Source: Streptomyces olivochromogenes (GTDB lineage: Bacteria; Actinomycetota; Actinomycetes; Streptomycetales; Streptomycetaceae). From it: DNA of 64,000 nt. The position numbers were made by a program, and so were the translations under genes. How positions within the stretch are numbered: position 1 is the first letter of the stretch; each line of letters starts with the position of its first letter. This document shows, in pieces, positions 1 to 8,584 of this stretch. The notes under the pieces were generated by a model. It worked only from the letters and a program-made list of their open reading frames with translations, was not told where the DNA came from and did no database searches. The stretch covers positions 48,709 to 112,708 of the forward strand of contig NZ_KQ948455.1 in the NCBI RefSeq assembly GCF_001514115.1. Direction: 5' to 3'.

Positions 1-1718
1 ATGTCGAGGGTCTGGCGGTGCAGGTCGGCGGCCTGCGCATGCTGCCCGAGGTCGTTCAGGGCGTTGGCGAGGTTGGTGCGGCTGTCCAGGGTGTCGGGGT
101 GCTCAGGATCGAGAAGGCGGGTTTCGGCATCGAGCACGATCTGGTGCAAGGTGAGCCGCTCCGCGTGGAGACCGGCGCCAGCCAGGACATAGGCCAGGTC
201 GTTGAGTGCGTTGCGGGCGTCGATGAAGGGCAGCAGGCCGTCTGGGGCCAGCAGGAAGGGAAGGTGGGGTGCGAGCAGTCGGGCAGTGGGCCAGCCCGAG
301 CGCCCGGCCTGGCGGATCTCCGCGACGGCGGCGACGAGGCGGTGCGCGACAGCCCGCCGCCACGTACTGACATCGGGAGACTCGGCGGTCAGGGCGAGAG
401 CGTTGATCTCGCGGACCAGTGGGTGCAGGGCCACAGTGGGAACCTCACCGCTCTCCAGAGCATCGGAGGCGCCGAGGAGTCCGTAGCGGTGCAGCCCGCC
501 GAGTGCGGCATCAAGCTTCACCTGGGTGACCGTCTGTCCGGTGGCAGTCGCCAGCAGGTCGGGGGTGATGAGGGAGAGCGGGATGGGCGCGTCTGCGTAG
601 AGTGCGAGCAGCCGCAGCAGGGGGCGCGCCAGCGGGTGCTCTTCCCCGGCCAGCTGGTCGAGGGAGAGTTCCCAGGTGTGGCGCACCACTTGCCGCGCGA
701 CCTCGGGGTCTGCGGCGTTGGGGTCCTCCGCGCCCAGGAGAGAGGGAAGGTCTTCTTCCAGCGCCTGCTGGTAGGCGGTGAACGTGCGGTACCGGCTGGT
801 CGGCCTGATCAGATAGGCGCCAGCCGCGTGCAGCGCCAGGGGCAGACCACCCAGGCGAGCGGCCAGGGCCTCAGCCTCCTCCGGCATGCCGGCGCCGGGG
901 GCAGCATCACGGAGCACCCGCCCGGCCGCCCGCGCCGTCAGCGGGGCCAAGTGCACGAGCTCGGCGCACGGGCCCCACGTAGCGGGTGCGGTGTCACGGC
1001 TGGTGAGGAGGAGGAGCCCGCCGCCGTGAGGGCGGACCCAGCCGCGGTAGTCGCTGACCTTCTCTGGTTCTGGCCCGATCCTGCTCGTGTCGTCGGCGTT
1101 GTCGATGACCAGCAGCCACTTGCGTACGTCGGAGAGCTGCCGCCACACCACGTCCGGCAGGTTGTCGTGACCGGCGCGGGCCTGCTCCAGCACGCCCAGG
1201 GGCAGGCCGCAGGCCAGCGCAACCTGGGTTAAGTGCTCCGCCAAGGCGACCGGGTCGCGCCAACGGATCCAGAACACCGCGTGCCCGGCCTTCTCTGCCT
1301 GCGCGCACAAGGTGGCCGCCACGGTGGTCTTCCCGATGCCGCCCGCCGCACAGACCACCGCGAACCGGCCGCCCGGCCGGTGCAGCATCCCAGTGAGGCG
1401 GCCGAGCTCGGTCTCACGACCATGGACGCGATCGACAGGGACATGCGGCGGGCGCAGCGAATCCAGGGAGGCGGACGCCAGCGGCCCGACGCGCGGCAGT
1501 TGGGCAGGCGGCGGTTCGTCCAGGCGCCTGCTGAACAGCCCCAGACCGACACTGAGCAGAGCCATCCCCGCGAACACCGGCCAGATCACCCACGGATTCC
1601 GTGCCCAGGCGGGAGCAAACTCGCTTGCGTAGTTCGTCACCGGCCCCAGCAGCACCATCACGATCGCCAGGGCCCCGGCAGCCAGTGATCCCAATCCCGC
1701 GCGCCGTCTTTGCCGCAC
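1..1718 (-). CDS. Membrane-anchored NB-ARC/TPR STAND protein (partial, runs off the left edge)
   Basis: The frame is open from a GTG at 1718 to the window edge, so about 572 N-terminal residues are present and the C-terminus is missing. The GTG has an AAGGGGG Shine-Dalgarno about 8 nt upstream. Two hydrophobic segments (about residues 9-27 and 43-62) come first. An NB-ARC P-loop GGIGKTT follows at 126-132 and a Walker B-like WLLVIDNADD near residue 195. After these come the helical and winged-helix part (GGLPLALHAAGAY motif) and the first TPR_10-type repeat (NLANALNDLGQHAQAADLH) at the end. STAND proteins of this kind are ATP-driven switches that oligomerise when the repeat domain senses a signal. 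The TM pair suggests action at the membrane. The signal and output are unknown. Unlike the STAND protein at 29946-33146, its P-loop lysine is intact. Confidence 0.8.
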   Translation of the reverse strand, partial: MRQRRRAGLGSLAAGALAIVMVLLGPVTNYASEFAPAWARNPWVIWPVFAGMALLSVGLGLFSRRLDEPPPAQLPRVGPLASASLDSLRPPHVPVDRVHGRETELGRLTGMLHRPGGRFAVVCAAGGIGKTTVAATLCAQAEKAGHAVFWIRWRDPVALAEHLTQVALACGLPLGVLEQARAGHDNLPDVVWRQLSDVRKWLLVIDNADDTSRIGPEPEKVSDYRGWVRPHGGGLLLLTSRDTAPATWGPCAELVHLAPLTARAAGRVLRDAAPGAGMPEEAEALAARLGGLPLALHAAGAYLIRPTSRYRTFTAYQQALEEDLPSLLGAEDPNAADPEVARQVVRHTWELSLDQLAGEEHPLARPLLRLLALYADAPIPLSLITPDLLATATGQTVTQVKLDAALGGLHRYGLLGASDALESGEVPTVALHPLVREINALALTAESPDVSTWRRAVAHRLVAAVAEIRQAGRSGWPTARLLAPHLPFLLAPDGLLPFIDARNALNDLAYVLAGAGLHAERLTLHQIVLDAETRLLDPEHPDTLDSRTNLANALNDLGQHAQAADLHRQTLD

Positions 1719-1907
1719 CCTGCGCCCCCTTGGCTTGCCGCTGTGCCGACACCAGAGTGCCCGAGCAGCACCATGAACGACACCCGCCGAGACACCGTCA
1801 GCGAGGAGAACCGTTACCTCAAAGGAGTCGGGGAACCGCTCCTGGCACTCAACCGACTAATCGTGAGACCGGGCGATGGGAGGAGGGCGTGATCGGCTGG
1901 AGCGAAC

Positions 1908-2003
1908 TCAGCCGATGCCGTCCGCCTTGGCGATCCCCGTCGGGCAGGAGCGGCCCCAGTTCGTTTCCGACGGGCTACTTAGCTTGACTCCCGTCCCGCC
2001 GAG
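1908..2003 (-). pseudogene. Vestigial 3' end of an msrA gene
   Basis: On the minus strand this stretch reads [20 protein letters not shown] then PTGIAKADGIG and a stop. It matches the last 30 or so codons of the intact msrA at 4975-5697 ([20 protein letters not shown]). By eye the DNA agrees at roughly 80 percent over about 70 bp, with the longest identical block ACTTAGCTTGAC. Homology stops abruptly at the Leu codon (2001-2003), and nothing upstream resembles msrA. The toxin cassette 2186-4860 lies exactly between this fragment and the intact gene. It is either the displaced original 3' end of msrA after integration of foreign DNA at that site, or the relic of a second msrA. The rest of the gene-free stretch 1719-2185 shows no other recognisable feature. 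Confidence 0.75.
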
Positions 2004-2185
2004 TGCGTCCTGCCATGTGACCCGTGATCGCCCAGCGAGTCGCAGAGTGAGGACCTGGCTGGTGACTCAACTCACCAGACCGAGGGATTCTTTGCTGCGC
2101 CTTTATATGGCTCGCAGTCGCGAAGATCGGTCCCTGGCTAGGATCGCACGGTCGAACAACCGTCAGAGGGGGCGGATGCGAAATC

Positions 2186-2539
2186 ATGGGCGATGCAGGC
2201 GAGATACTCGACATCAAGATCGCTGATATCAAACGGACGGCGCCTCAGTTCCACCACGAGAGCGTTGCTCTCGCGCACGCACTCACCAAGCTGAAGACCG
2301 CTCTGTCGGCGGCCGGGGCGCCCTGGGGCGACGACGACCAGGGTGAAGCCTTCCATAAGGCGTACGGCTCCCACGTCAAGCAGGTCGAGCACTCCACCCA
2401 GATCCTCATCGATGGGCTGACCAGCATCCACACCGCCATGGTCGACATGGCCGACGGCCACATCGACAACGAAGAACTCGTCCGAGACATGTTCAGCCGG
2501 ATCCACCTCCCGCACGACGCCGAGGGCCACCGTAGGTGA
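2186..2539 (+). CDS. WXG100-family (ESAT-6-like) small protein
   Basis: This is a 117-residue all-helical protein with a helix-turn-helix hairpin centred on PWGDDDQG (residues 46-53). That is the form the W-x-G turn takes in many Streptomyces WXG100 proteins. Family members are secreted as dimers by type VII (Esx) secretion and commonly partner with, or target, a larger WXG100/LXG effector encoded next door. The stop overlaps the GTG start of the downstream toxin gene (GTGA at 2536-2539), so the two are probably translationally coupled. No type VII secretion machinery (EccC and others) is visible in the window. A likely role is targeting partner or chaperone of the 2536-3831 product. Confidence 0.8.
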   Translation: MGDAGEILDIKIADIKRTAPQFHHESVALAHALTKLKTALSAAGAPWGDDDQGEAFHKAYGSHVKQVEHSTQILIDGLTSIHTAMVDMADGHIDNEELVRDMFSRIHLPHDAEGHRR

Positions 2540-3831
2540 GCGTCGCCGACAAGGCCCGCAAGATTGTCCAGGACATGACGGGCATGTGGTGGCCCGCAGC
2601 GGACGTCGGCGGGCTGCGGGACGCCGCGAAGGCGTGGCGGAACTTCGCCGACGACGTCGAGGACGTCACCGCCGGAGCCAACAGGGCCGCCCGCTCTCTC
2701 ATCGAGCACAACAAGGGCGAGGCCATCTCCGCGTTCAACGACCCCTTCTGGCGCCGTTATTACCACGACAAACACGGCTGGCTCAAAGACCTGGCCGACG
2801 CCGCCCGGGACATGGCCAAGGCGCTGGACGCCTACGCGGACGCCATCGCGCACGTGAAGAAGAAACTCGAGCACCAGCTCGAGATCGCCGGCGCGACCCT
2901 CGTGGTAGGTACTGCCCTGGCCTTCGTAACCTTGAGCCTGTCAGAGGGCGCCGCCATCGCGGCCGCAGCCGCGGTCTCGGAGATGGCCGCCGGCCTGGGC
3001 GTCGCGGTGACCACCGAGGTCGCCACCATCGCGGGCACCACCCTGGCCACCGCCGCCTTTGCGGGCGTCGAATCCGTCGCCGTCAACCTGGCGGTCGCCC
3101 AGCCGATCGCGATCGCGACCGGCGAGCAGAGGGGTCTCAGCCTCGACGAAGCAAGTGGAGCAGCCACCGACGGGATGCTTTACGGCGGCATGTTCGGCGC
3201 GGCAGGAGGCACGGCGCAGGCCGTCGCCGAGAGCGGCGGTTTCCAGGCGGTTTTCGGTGACTCTCTACGCCTGAACAGCCTCGCACTTGACCAGATGGGC
3301 AAGTCCCGCACCTGGAATCTATTGCGGAGTGAAGACTCCAAGGTTCCGCTACCTCCGACGAAGCCCGGAGAATACGAACTTATATCCGGTGATCCGGTCT
3401 ATTTCGGGAAGAGCACCACCACGATCGGCTACGACCAGCGCACCCTGAACAACCTGCAACGCGTCGCCCGGCTGCCGGGTGTTCACGACGTAGTCGTTCA
3501 CGGGACGAACGAGGGCGTATTCCTGCCCGGGCGCGTCAACATGGCGGGGAAGACACTGACGAACTTCGAGGTGCATCCGAACAACGTCGTGGACGCGATC
3601 CGGAGCAATCCCAACTACCATGGCGGGCCCGTTCGTCTCATCTCATGCCATTCCGGTGCTGACGCAAGGCCGCCAGAGTTGCCACTCGCACAGTCCGTGG
3701 CCAATGAGCTAGGCGTTCCCGTGTACGCCCCCACGGACAAGGTGGGCACTTCACCCGACCTGGGCCTCAATCAGACCCCCACGATCGGTAACAATGGCTA
3801 CTGGCGCACCTACCTGCCTGTGTCCCACTGA
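2536..3831 (+). CDS. WXG100-headed polymorphic toxin with a His/Cys C-terminal domain
   Basis: 431 residues, GTG start overlapping the previous stop. The N-terminal 115 residues are helical with a WWPAADVGGLRDAA motif (18-31), as in CpnT/LXG-type type VII effectors. Residues 118-235 are a hydrophobic Ala/Gly-rich region, plausibly membrane-active or a linker. The C-terminal 150 residues form a compact alpha/beta domain. It has VVVHGTNEG with His322 and, after the next strands, RLISCHSGA with Cys371, then a conserved-looking ELGVPVYAPTD segment. A His at the end of one strand and a Cys at the end of the next suggests a caspase/C80/CHAT-like cysteine peptidase fold, but I do not recognise the exact family. 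GC and codon bias fall in the last 500 bp, typical of a swapped toxin tip. Confidence 0.7.
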   Translation: MSVADKARKIVQDMTGMWWPAADVGGLRDAAKAWRNFADDVEDVTAGANRAARSLIEHNKGEAISAFNDPFWRRYYHDKHGWLKDLADAARDMAKALDAYADAIAHVKKKLEHQLEIAGATLVVGTALAFVTLSLSEGAAIAAAAAVSEMAAGLGVAVTTEVATIAGTTLATAAFAGVESVAVNLAVAQPIAIATGEQRGLSLDEASGAATDGMLYGGMFGAAGGTAQAVAESGGFQAVFGDSLRLNSLALDQMGKSRTWNLLRSEDSKVPLPPTKPGEYELISGDPVYFGKSTTTIGYDQRTLNNLQRVARLPGVHDVVVHGTNEGVFLPGRVNMAGKTLTNFEVHPNNVVDAIRSNPNYHGGPVRLISCHSGADARPPELPLAQSVANELGVPVYAPTDKVGTSPDLGLNQTPTIGNNGYWRTYLPVSH

Positions 3832-3855
3832 GCCCACGGTTCGACTGGAGAGAAG

Positions 3856-4860
3856 ATGATCAAGCGAGTGGGCTTCTACCGGGAGCTCGGCGGCCATGGC
3901 GACCCGTCGGCTTCCGCCCCTTCGCTCCGCGATGCGGTCAGGGCTGCCGGGGAATGGGACGAGGACCAGATCGTCGCCTACCTGGAATCTGCCACCGAGA
4001 TCTACTCCACCATGGGGGCGGAGCGGGACGTCATCGCGGGTGATGACTGGATCCCTGGCGCCGGATCGCTGGTCACGGACGGATCGTGGCTGTGGCTGGT
4101 CGAGCTCGCCTACTACGTACGCAACCACCACATGGCTCTTCCTTCTGATTTCGTCGACCACATCCGAGCCAACGGCTACGTAAGCCCGTCGCTGTCTCAC
4201 GAGCAGTCCCTCAAGATCTTCAACGAGTACTTCGACCGGGACGCCTCGCACGGCGCCACCGCACCACGCTCGACCCTGAGGCCGTTCTTCACGTGGTACC
4301 TGCCGGCACTGACCAGCACGTCAAGCGCTGCACTGATCAAGCAGCTCGGAGCAGCTGGCCTCTCGGTCGCGCATCCACTCACGGATGCGCTTTTCGGTTT
4401 CCGCGAGACAGTGGAAGGCCGGAAAGGGCCGCTCATGGGCGGTCCCGACGTACTGGCCGCGTCCTTGGCCGACGGCCAGTACCGCGACGTCGAGTTCCAG
4501 TGCTGGATGGGGTACGACCAGTCCCTCGCAACACATGTACGACGGATCGACCCGTCAGCTCAGAAGGTCACTTTCCAGATCGCCGACGTCCCCGAAGCCG
4601 ATCGCGAAGATGCCGTTGCCGCGCTGGTACGAACGCTGGACCAGGACGCGGCGCACTGCCTCGGATTCGTCATCGACCGCATCGGCACATCCGGTGAACA
4701 GGACTGGGATCGCGTCCTGGTGGGTCACGGGGGGCAACTGGCCGTCTTGCCGGACATCGTTGGGATTCGGCGGGAGCGCCTGTCCGCGCATCCCGAGTTC
4801 GCCGCCGCGCACTGCACGGAGTACGGTCCGCTCGCGGTCTTCCATCGTCCGGAGCGATGA
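3856..4860 (+). CDS. Probable immunity protein of the upstream toxin
   Basis: 334 residues starting with MIKRVGFYREL and preceded by a GGAGAGA Shine-Dalgarno, 24 nt after the toxin stop. It has no signal peptide or membrane segment, so it is cytosolic. I do not recognise a named family. The first ~130 residues (FYRELGGHG, GAGSLVTDGSWLWLVELAYY, VRNHHMALPSDFVDHI) look like one domain, and the second half looks like another alpha/beta domain ending in an EYGPLAVFHRP strand. The immunity role is inferred only from position: it lies directly downstream, on the same strand, of a polymorphic toxin, is unrelated to it, and falls inside the same msrA-flanked block. Codon use is less GC-biased than in the msrA neighbour. 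Confidence 0.6.
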   Translation: MIKRVGFYRELGGHGDPSASAPSLRDAVRAAGEWDEDQIVAYLESATEIYSTMGAERDVIAGDDWIPGAGSLVTDGSWLWLVELAYYVRNHHMALPSDFVDHIRANGYVSPSLSHEQSLKIFNEYFDRDASHGATAPRSTLRPFFTWYLPALTSTSSAALIKQLGAAGLSVAHPLTDALFGFRETVEGRKGPLMGGPDVLAASLADGQYRDVEFQCWMGYDQSLATHVRRIDPSAQKVTFQIADVPEADREDAVAALVRTLDQDAAHCLGFVIDRIGTSGEQDWDRVLVGHGGQLAVLPDIVGIRRERLSAHPEFAAAHCTEYGPLAVFHRPER

Positions 4861-4974
4861 ACTCTGCCTGACCATAGAAGGCGGGGTTGGCCGCTGATCG
4901 CTCGACGAGGTGCCGACCGACCGTGGCATCGTGGACGATTCAGCGACGCCAGGGCCGGTCGGTGATCTTGCAGG

Positions 4975-5697
4975 CTACTGCTCGGTGGATTCCGGTGCCG
5001 GTGCAACCCCCGTCGGGCAAGACGCTCCCCAGTTCGTCCCGAACGGGTCACTTAGCTTGACCCCCGTCCCGCCCAGCCCGCAGTACCCGTCCGGGTTCTT
5101 GCTGTCCGAAAGGTACTGCTGGTGATAGCCCTCGGCCGGGTAGAAGGTGCGGCCTTCCGCGGGGAGGAGGTCGGTGGTGATGGTGCCGTAGCCGGAGGAG
5201 GTCAGGACCTTCTGGTAGGCGTCGCGGGAGGCGGCCGCGGTGGCCGCCTGGGCGGGGGAGTGGGTGTGGATGGCGGAGCGGTACTGGGTGCCGACGTCGT
5301 TGCCCTGGCGGAAGCCCTGGGTCGGGTTGTGGGACTCCCAGAAGACCTGGAGGAGGCGCTCGTAGGAGATCAGGCCGGGGTCGTGGACCACGCGGACGAC
5401 CTCCGTGTGGCCGGTCAGGCCCGAGCAGACCTCCTCGTACGTGGGGTGCTCGGTGAAGCCGCCCTGGTAGCCGACCAGGGTCGTGTACACGCCCGTCGGG
5501 AGCTGCCAGAACTTGCGCTCGGCGCCCCAGAAACAGCCCATCCCGAAGTCGGCGATCTCCAGGCCCTCGGGGTAGGGGCCGAGGAGGGGGTTGCCGAGGA
5601 CGGTGTGTCGGTCGGGGACCGTGAAGATCGGCTCCGGGCGGCCCAGCAGTGCCTGTTCGGCGGTCGGGAGCTGAGGGGTACGGCTGTGCAGGAACAT
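4975..5697 (-). CDS. msrA: Peptide methionine sulfoxide reductase MsrA
   Basis: 240 residues, cytosolic. MsrA reduces methionine-S-sulfoxide in proteins and as the free amino acid, with thioredoxin as reductant. The catalytic motif GCFWGAER places the nucleophilic Cys at residue 55. Downstream are [18 protein letters not shown] and the substrate-pocket block GYHQQYL, followed by C-terminal cysteines in YCGLGGTG and ASCPTG that can act as resolving residues. An N-terminal extension of about 45 residues precedes the core, as usual in Streptomyces. The gene is complete, but its last ~33 codons are duplicated in decayed form at 1908-2003 on the far side of the toxin cassette. The metB gene for methionine synthesis lies nearby on the opposite strand. 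Confidence 0.95.
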   Translation of the reverse strand: MFLHSRTPQLPTAEQALLGRPEPIFTVPDRHTVLGNPLLGPYPEGLEIADFGMGCFWGAERKFWQLPTGVYTTLVGYQGGFTEHPTYEEVCSGLTGHTEVVRVVHDPGLISYERLLQVFWESHNPTQGFRQGNDVGTQYRSAIHTHSPAQAATAAASRDAYQKVLTSSGYGTITTDLLPAEGRTFYPAEGYHQQYLSDSKNPDGYCGLGGTGVKLSDPFGTNWGASCPTGVAPAPESTEQ

Positions 5698-5786
5698 GCG
5701 GTCTCCACGGGGTCACAGGGGCACGGGGCCGGGGCGCCGTGGTGTTCAACGGGTGAGCCCCGGCCGGGATTCCGGGGCTCGTACGC

Positions 5787-6905
5787 TCAGCGGGGCAGTG
5801 ACGCCGGCGTTCCGCCGTTCGCCTCGTAGCCCGCCACCGCCAGGGCGCGGTAGAGCGCGTAGTCCGCCGCCGGGTCGGGTGTGAGGGTCCAGGGGAGCGC
5901 GCCGACGTGGCCGTCCACGTGCACCAGCTGGTTCATGGCCTCCGCCCAGCGCTCGCCGCGGACCAGGAAGAGCACCAGGAGGTGGCGCACGTGCGCCAGC
6001 ATCGGGTCGTCGGGGCGGGCCGCGTGCACCGCGTAGAGCGCGCCGTGGACCGCCTTGGTGACGACCTCGCTCTGGTAGAAGCTGCGGACCAGGTTCACCT
6101 CGGGGAGGTGCTCGAAGACCGCGAAGAGGGGCATGGCGGCCAGCAGGGAGCCCTGAGGGGCGCGGGCCGCCGCGGCCTCCGCGAAGGAGTACGCCACCTC
6201 GCGCGAGCCGTGCCACTTCTCGCACCAGTAGTGCAGGGCCGCCAGATGCGCGCCCATGTGGGCCGGCGCGCGGTCCAGGATCTTCAGCCAGAGCGCCTCG
6301 AACTCCGGCCGGGGGTACGCGAGTCCGCGGGCCACCGACAGTTCGATGATGTACGGGACCGGGTCACCGGGGGAGAGCAGGGCCGCCTCGCCGCATGCCG
6401 TCCTCGCCTCCTCCATGATGATCCGGAACTCGTCCGTCCCCGGCGTCGACGTCCGCCACGCCTGCTGCACGAGGAACTCCGCGTGCACCGCCGCGCCGCC
6501 CGCGTCCTTGGGCTTCTCGGCCCGCCACACCCGCAGCCACTGCCCGCCCGGCGTCTCGCTGACCCCGCCCGGACGCCGCTGCAGCTCCAGGGACGCGGCG
6601 CCGGCGAAGGCCTGCACCCGCTGCCAGCGCGTCTCGCCCGAGATCTCCGTGCCGGCCAGGAGCTGCGAGGCCGCTTGGTACTCCTGCGTGCGCTGCACCA
6701 GGTCCAGGACGTCCAGGAGGTCCCCGTCCGGTCCGGGCATACGGATGTCCAGCTCCTCCTGACGCAGGAATCCGTAGTTCGCCGGGTCCGCCGCGTCCGG
6801 GTCGCCGGGCGATACCAGCTGAATGCCGGTGCGCCTGCGCCTGAGGACCGGCAGCAGGACCAGGCTGAACATGGCCAGCGCCATCAGGACCCAGAGAATC
6901 TCCAT
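5787..6905 (-). CDS. Membrane-anchored protein of unknown function
   Basis: 372 residues. Residues 4-21 are one hydrophobic helix followed by RRRR, giving a short outside N-terminus and a large cytoplasmic domain. The rest is almost entirely helical with tetratricopeptide-like pairing (for example MGAHLAALHYWCEKWHGSRE and LLVLFLVRGERWAEAMNQLV). I recognise it as a type common in Streptomyces but cannot name a function. It is 89 nt upstream of msrA on the same strand and could be co-transcribed with it. The divergent neighbour is metB, with a 22-bp tandem repeat in between. Confidence 0.6.
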   Translation of the reverse strand: MEILWVLMALAMFSLVLLPVLRRRRTGIQLVSPGDPDAADPANYGFLRQEELDIRMPGPDGDLLDVLDLVQRTQEYQAASQLLAGTEISGETRWQRVQAFAGAASLELQRRPGGVSETPGGQWLRVWRAEKPKDAGGAAVHAEFLVQQAWRTSTPGTDEFRIIMEEARTACGEAALLSPGDPVPYIIELSVARGLAYPRPEFEALWLKILDRAPAHMGAHLAALHYWCEKWHGSREVAYSFAEAAAARAPQGSLLAAMPLFAVFEHLPEVNLVRSFYQSEVVTKAVHGALYAVHAARPDDPMLAHVRHLLVLFLVRGERWAEAMNQLVHVDGHVGALPWTLTPDPAADYALYRALAVAGYEANGGTPASLPR

Positions 6906-6980
6906 GCCTCAAGCGAACCAGACGGGTCCGACAATTGGCCAACCCGGTCCGGTTCCGGTCCGGTACCGGCCCGGATCGCA

Positions 6981-7112
6981 GACCACGAGGTGCCCCCGCG
7001 TAGGCCACGAGGTGCTCCCGCGCAGGCCGAAGGGCGCCCCCGTGCAGGCCACGAGGTACCCCCGCGCAGGCCGAAACGCGCCCCCGTGCAGCCCGTGAGG
7101 CGCCTCGCGGGG
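6981..7112. repeat. Six tandem copies of a degenerate 22-bp repeat
   Basis: Units begin at 6981, 7003, 7025, 7047, 7069 and 7091. They alternate between a GGCCACGAGGTG type and a GGCCGAAGGGCG type, each followed by CYCCCGCGCA or CCCCCGTGCA. The alternation implies an older 44-bp doublet. The array sits between the divergent starts of the 5787-6905 gene and metB, ending about 46 nt before the metB start, so it falls in the metB leader or promoter region. There are no spacers, so it is not a CRISPR array. Confidence 0.85.
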
Positions 7113-7158
7113 GCCGTGAGCCGCCATCAGGCCCGCGGGCGCACTACGCTCGGGACCC

Positions 7159-8313
7159 ATGAGCGACAGGCACATCAGTCAGCACTTCGAGACCCTCGCG
7201 ATCCACGCGGGCAACACCGCCGATCCCCTCACCGGCGCGGTCGTCCCGCCGATCTACCAGGTCTCGACCTACAAGCAGGACGGCGTCGGAGGGCTGCGCG
7301 GCGGTTACGAGTACAGCCGCAGCGCCAACCCCACCAGGACCGCCCTGGAAGAGAACCTCGCCGCCCTGGAGGGCGGTCGTCGCGGCCTCGCGTTCGCGTC
7401 CGGACTGGCGGCCGAGGACTGCCTGTTGCGTACGCTGCTCAGCCCCGGCGACCACGTGGTCATCCCGAACGACGCGTACGGCGGTACGTTCCGCCTCTTC
7501 GCGAAGGTCGTCTCGCGATGGGGCGTCGAGTGGTCCGTGGCCGACACCAGCGACCCGGCCGCCGTAAGGGCCGCCCTCACGCCGAAGACCAAGGTCGTGT
7601 GGGTGGAGACCCCCTCCAACCCGCTTCTCGGCATCACCGACATCGCCGCCGTCGCGCAGATCGCGCGCGAGGCGGGCGCCCGGCTCGTCGTCGACAACAC
7701 CTTCGCCACTCCCTATCTGCAGCAGCCGCTCGCGCTCGGCGCGGACGTCGTCGTGCACTCGCTGACCAAGTACATGGGCGGTCACTCGGACGTCGTCGGC
7801 GGCGCGCTGATCGTCGGCGACCAGGAGCTCGGCGAGGAGCTGGCGTACCACCAGAACGCGATGGGCGCGGTCGCCGGGCCCTTCGACTCCTGGCTGGTGC
7901 TGCGCGGCACCAAGACGCTCTCGGTGCGCATGGACCGGCACAGCGAGAACGCCACCAAGATCGCCGACATGCTCACCCGGCACGCGCGCGTGACCCGCGT
8001 TCTCTACCCCGGACTTCCGGAGCACCCCGGTCACGAGATCGCCGCCAAGCAGATGAAGACGTTCGGCGGCATGGTCTCCTTCCAGGTCGAGGGCGGCGAG
8101 GAAGCGGCCGTCGAGGTCTGCAACCGCGCCAAGGTCTTCACCCTCGGTGAGTCCCTGGGCGGCGTGGAGTCCCTGATCGAGCACCCCGGGCGCATGACGC
8201 ACGCGTCCGCCGCCGGCTCGGCCCTGGAGGTCCCCGCCGACCTCGTCCGCCTCTCCGTGGGCATCGAGAACGTCGACGACCTGCTCCAGGACCTGCAGCA
8301 GGCCCTCGGCTAG
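7159..8313 (+). CDS. metB: Cystathionine gamma-synthase (PLP-dependent)
   Basis: 384 residues, Cys/Met metabolism PLP enzyme of the transsulfuration family. It condenses an activated homoserine with cysteine to give cystathionine on the way to methionine. The PLP-binding lysine is Lys204 in SLTKYMGGHSD. Other family signatures are YEYSRSANPTR (51-61), the ASGLAA loop (80-85), the WVETPSNPLL block (148-157) and VVDNTFATPYLQ. Length is normal for the family. Cystathionine gamma-lyase and O-acetylhomoserine sulfhydrylase are close relatives and cannot be fully excluded by eye. The YxV/STYKQDG segment near residue 37 fits actinobacterial MetB. Confidence 0.9.
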   Translation: MSDRHISQHFETLAIHAGNTADPLTGAVVPPIYQVSTYKQDGVGGLRGGYEYSRSANPTRTALEENLAALEGGRRGLAFASGLAAEDCLLRTLLSPGDHVVIPNDAYGGTFRLFAKVVSRWGVEWSVADTSDPAAVRAALTPKTKVVWVETPSNPLLGITDIAAVAQIAREAGARLVVDNTFATPYLQQPLALGADVVVHSLTKYMGGHSDVVGGALIVGDQELGEELAYHQNAMGAVAGPFDSWLVLRGTKTLSVRMDRHSENATKIADMLTRHARVTRVLYPGLPEHPGHEIAAKQMKTFGGMVSFQVEGGEEAAVEVCNRAKVFTLGESLGGVESLIEHPGRMTHASAAGSALEVPADLVRLSVGIENVDDLLQDLQQALG

Positions 8314-8335
8314 ACCCAGCACCGGCCCCTCGGGG

Positions 8336-8584
8336 TCACCAGCCCGTCAGCGGTGGGGTCGTCTGCGAAGGCGGCTCCACCCAGGGACGGGCCATGGACG
8401 CCCACACCACGAAGGCGACGGCCGCGGCGAACAGCAGCAGCCACATCACCCGCCGGGCCAGCGTCCTGCGGCGCAGCATCCGGCTCCCGCGGCGCACGAC
8501 GTCCGCGTACAGGTCGGGCGGCACGGTGGGCTGCTTCTGCTCCAGCAGCCGCCGTACGTTCGCCTCGCGCTCGGGCAGGTTCAC
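8336..8584 (-). CDS. Small single-TM protein, possible sigma-factor partner
   Basis: 82 residues with a GTG start. A cytoplasmic N-terminal helix (NLPEREANVRRLLEQ) is followed by basic residues RRRTLARR, a TM helix at about 46-65 (MWLLLFAAAVAFVVWASM) and a short Pro-rich outer tail. It lies directly downstream of the ECF sigma gene on the same strand, separated only by a 21-bp repeat array. Small membrane proteins in this position are often anti-sigma factors, but no zinc-binding HxxxCxxC motif is present, so that role is only suggested by context. No strong Shine-Dalgarno is adjacent to the start. A GAGGG lies about 13 nt upstream. Confidence 0.6.
   Translation of the reverse strand: MNLPEREANVRRLLEQKQPTVPPDLYADVVRRGSRMLRRRTLARRVMWLLLFAAAVAFVVWASMARPWVEPPSQTTPPLTGW

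Noticed and set aside
18..1232. A 404-codon + strand frame at the left edge
   Set aside because: It is antisense to the NB-ARC/TPR gene, which has a P-loop, Walker B and TPR motifs in frame.
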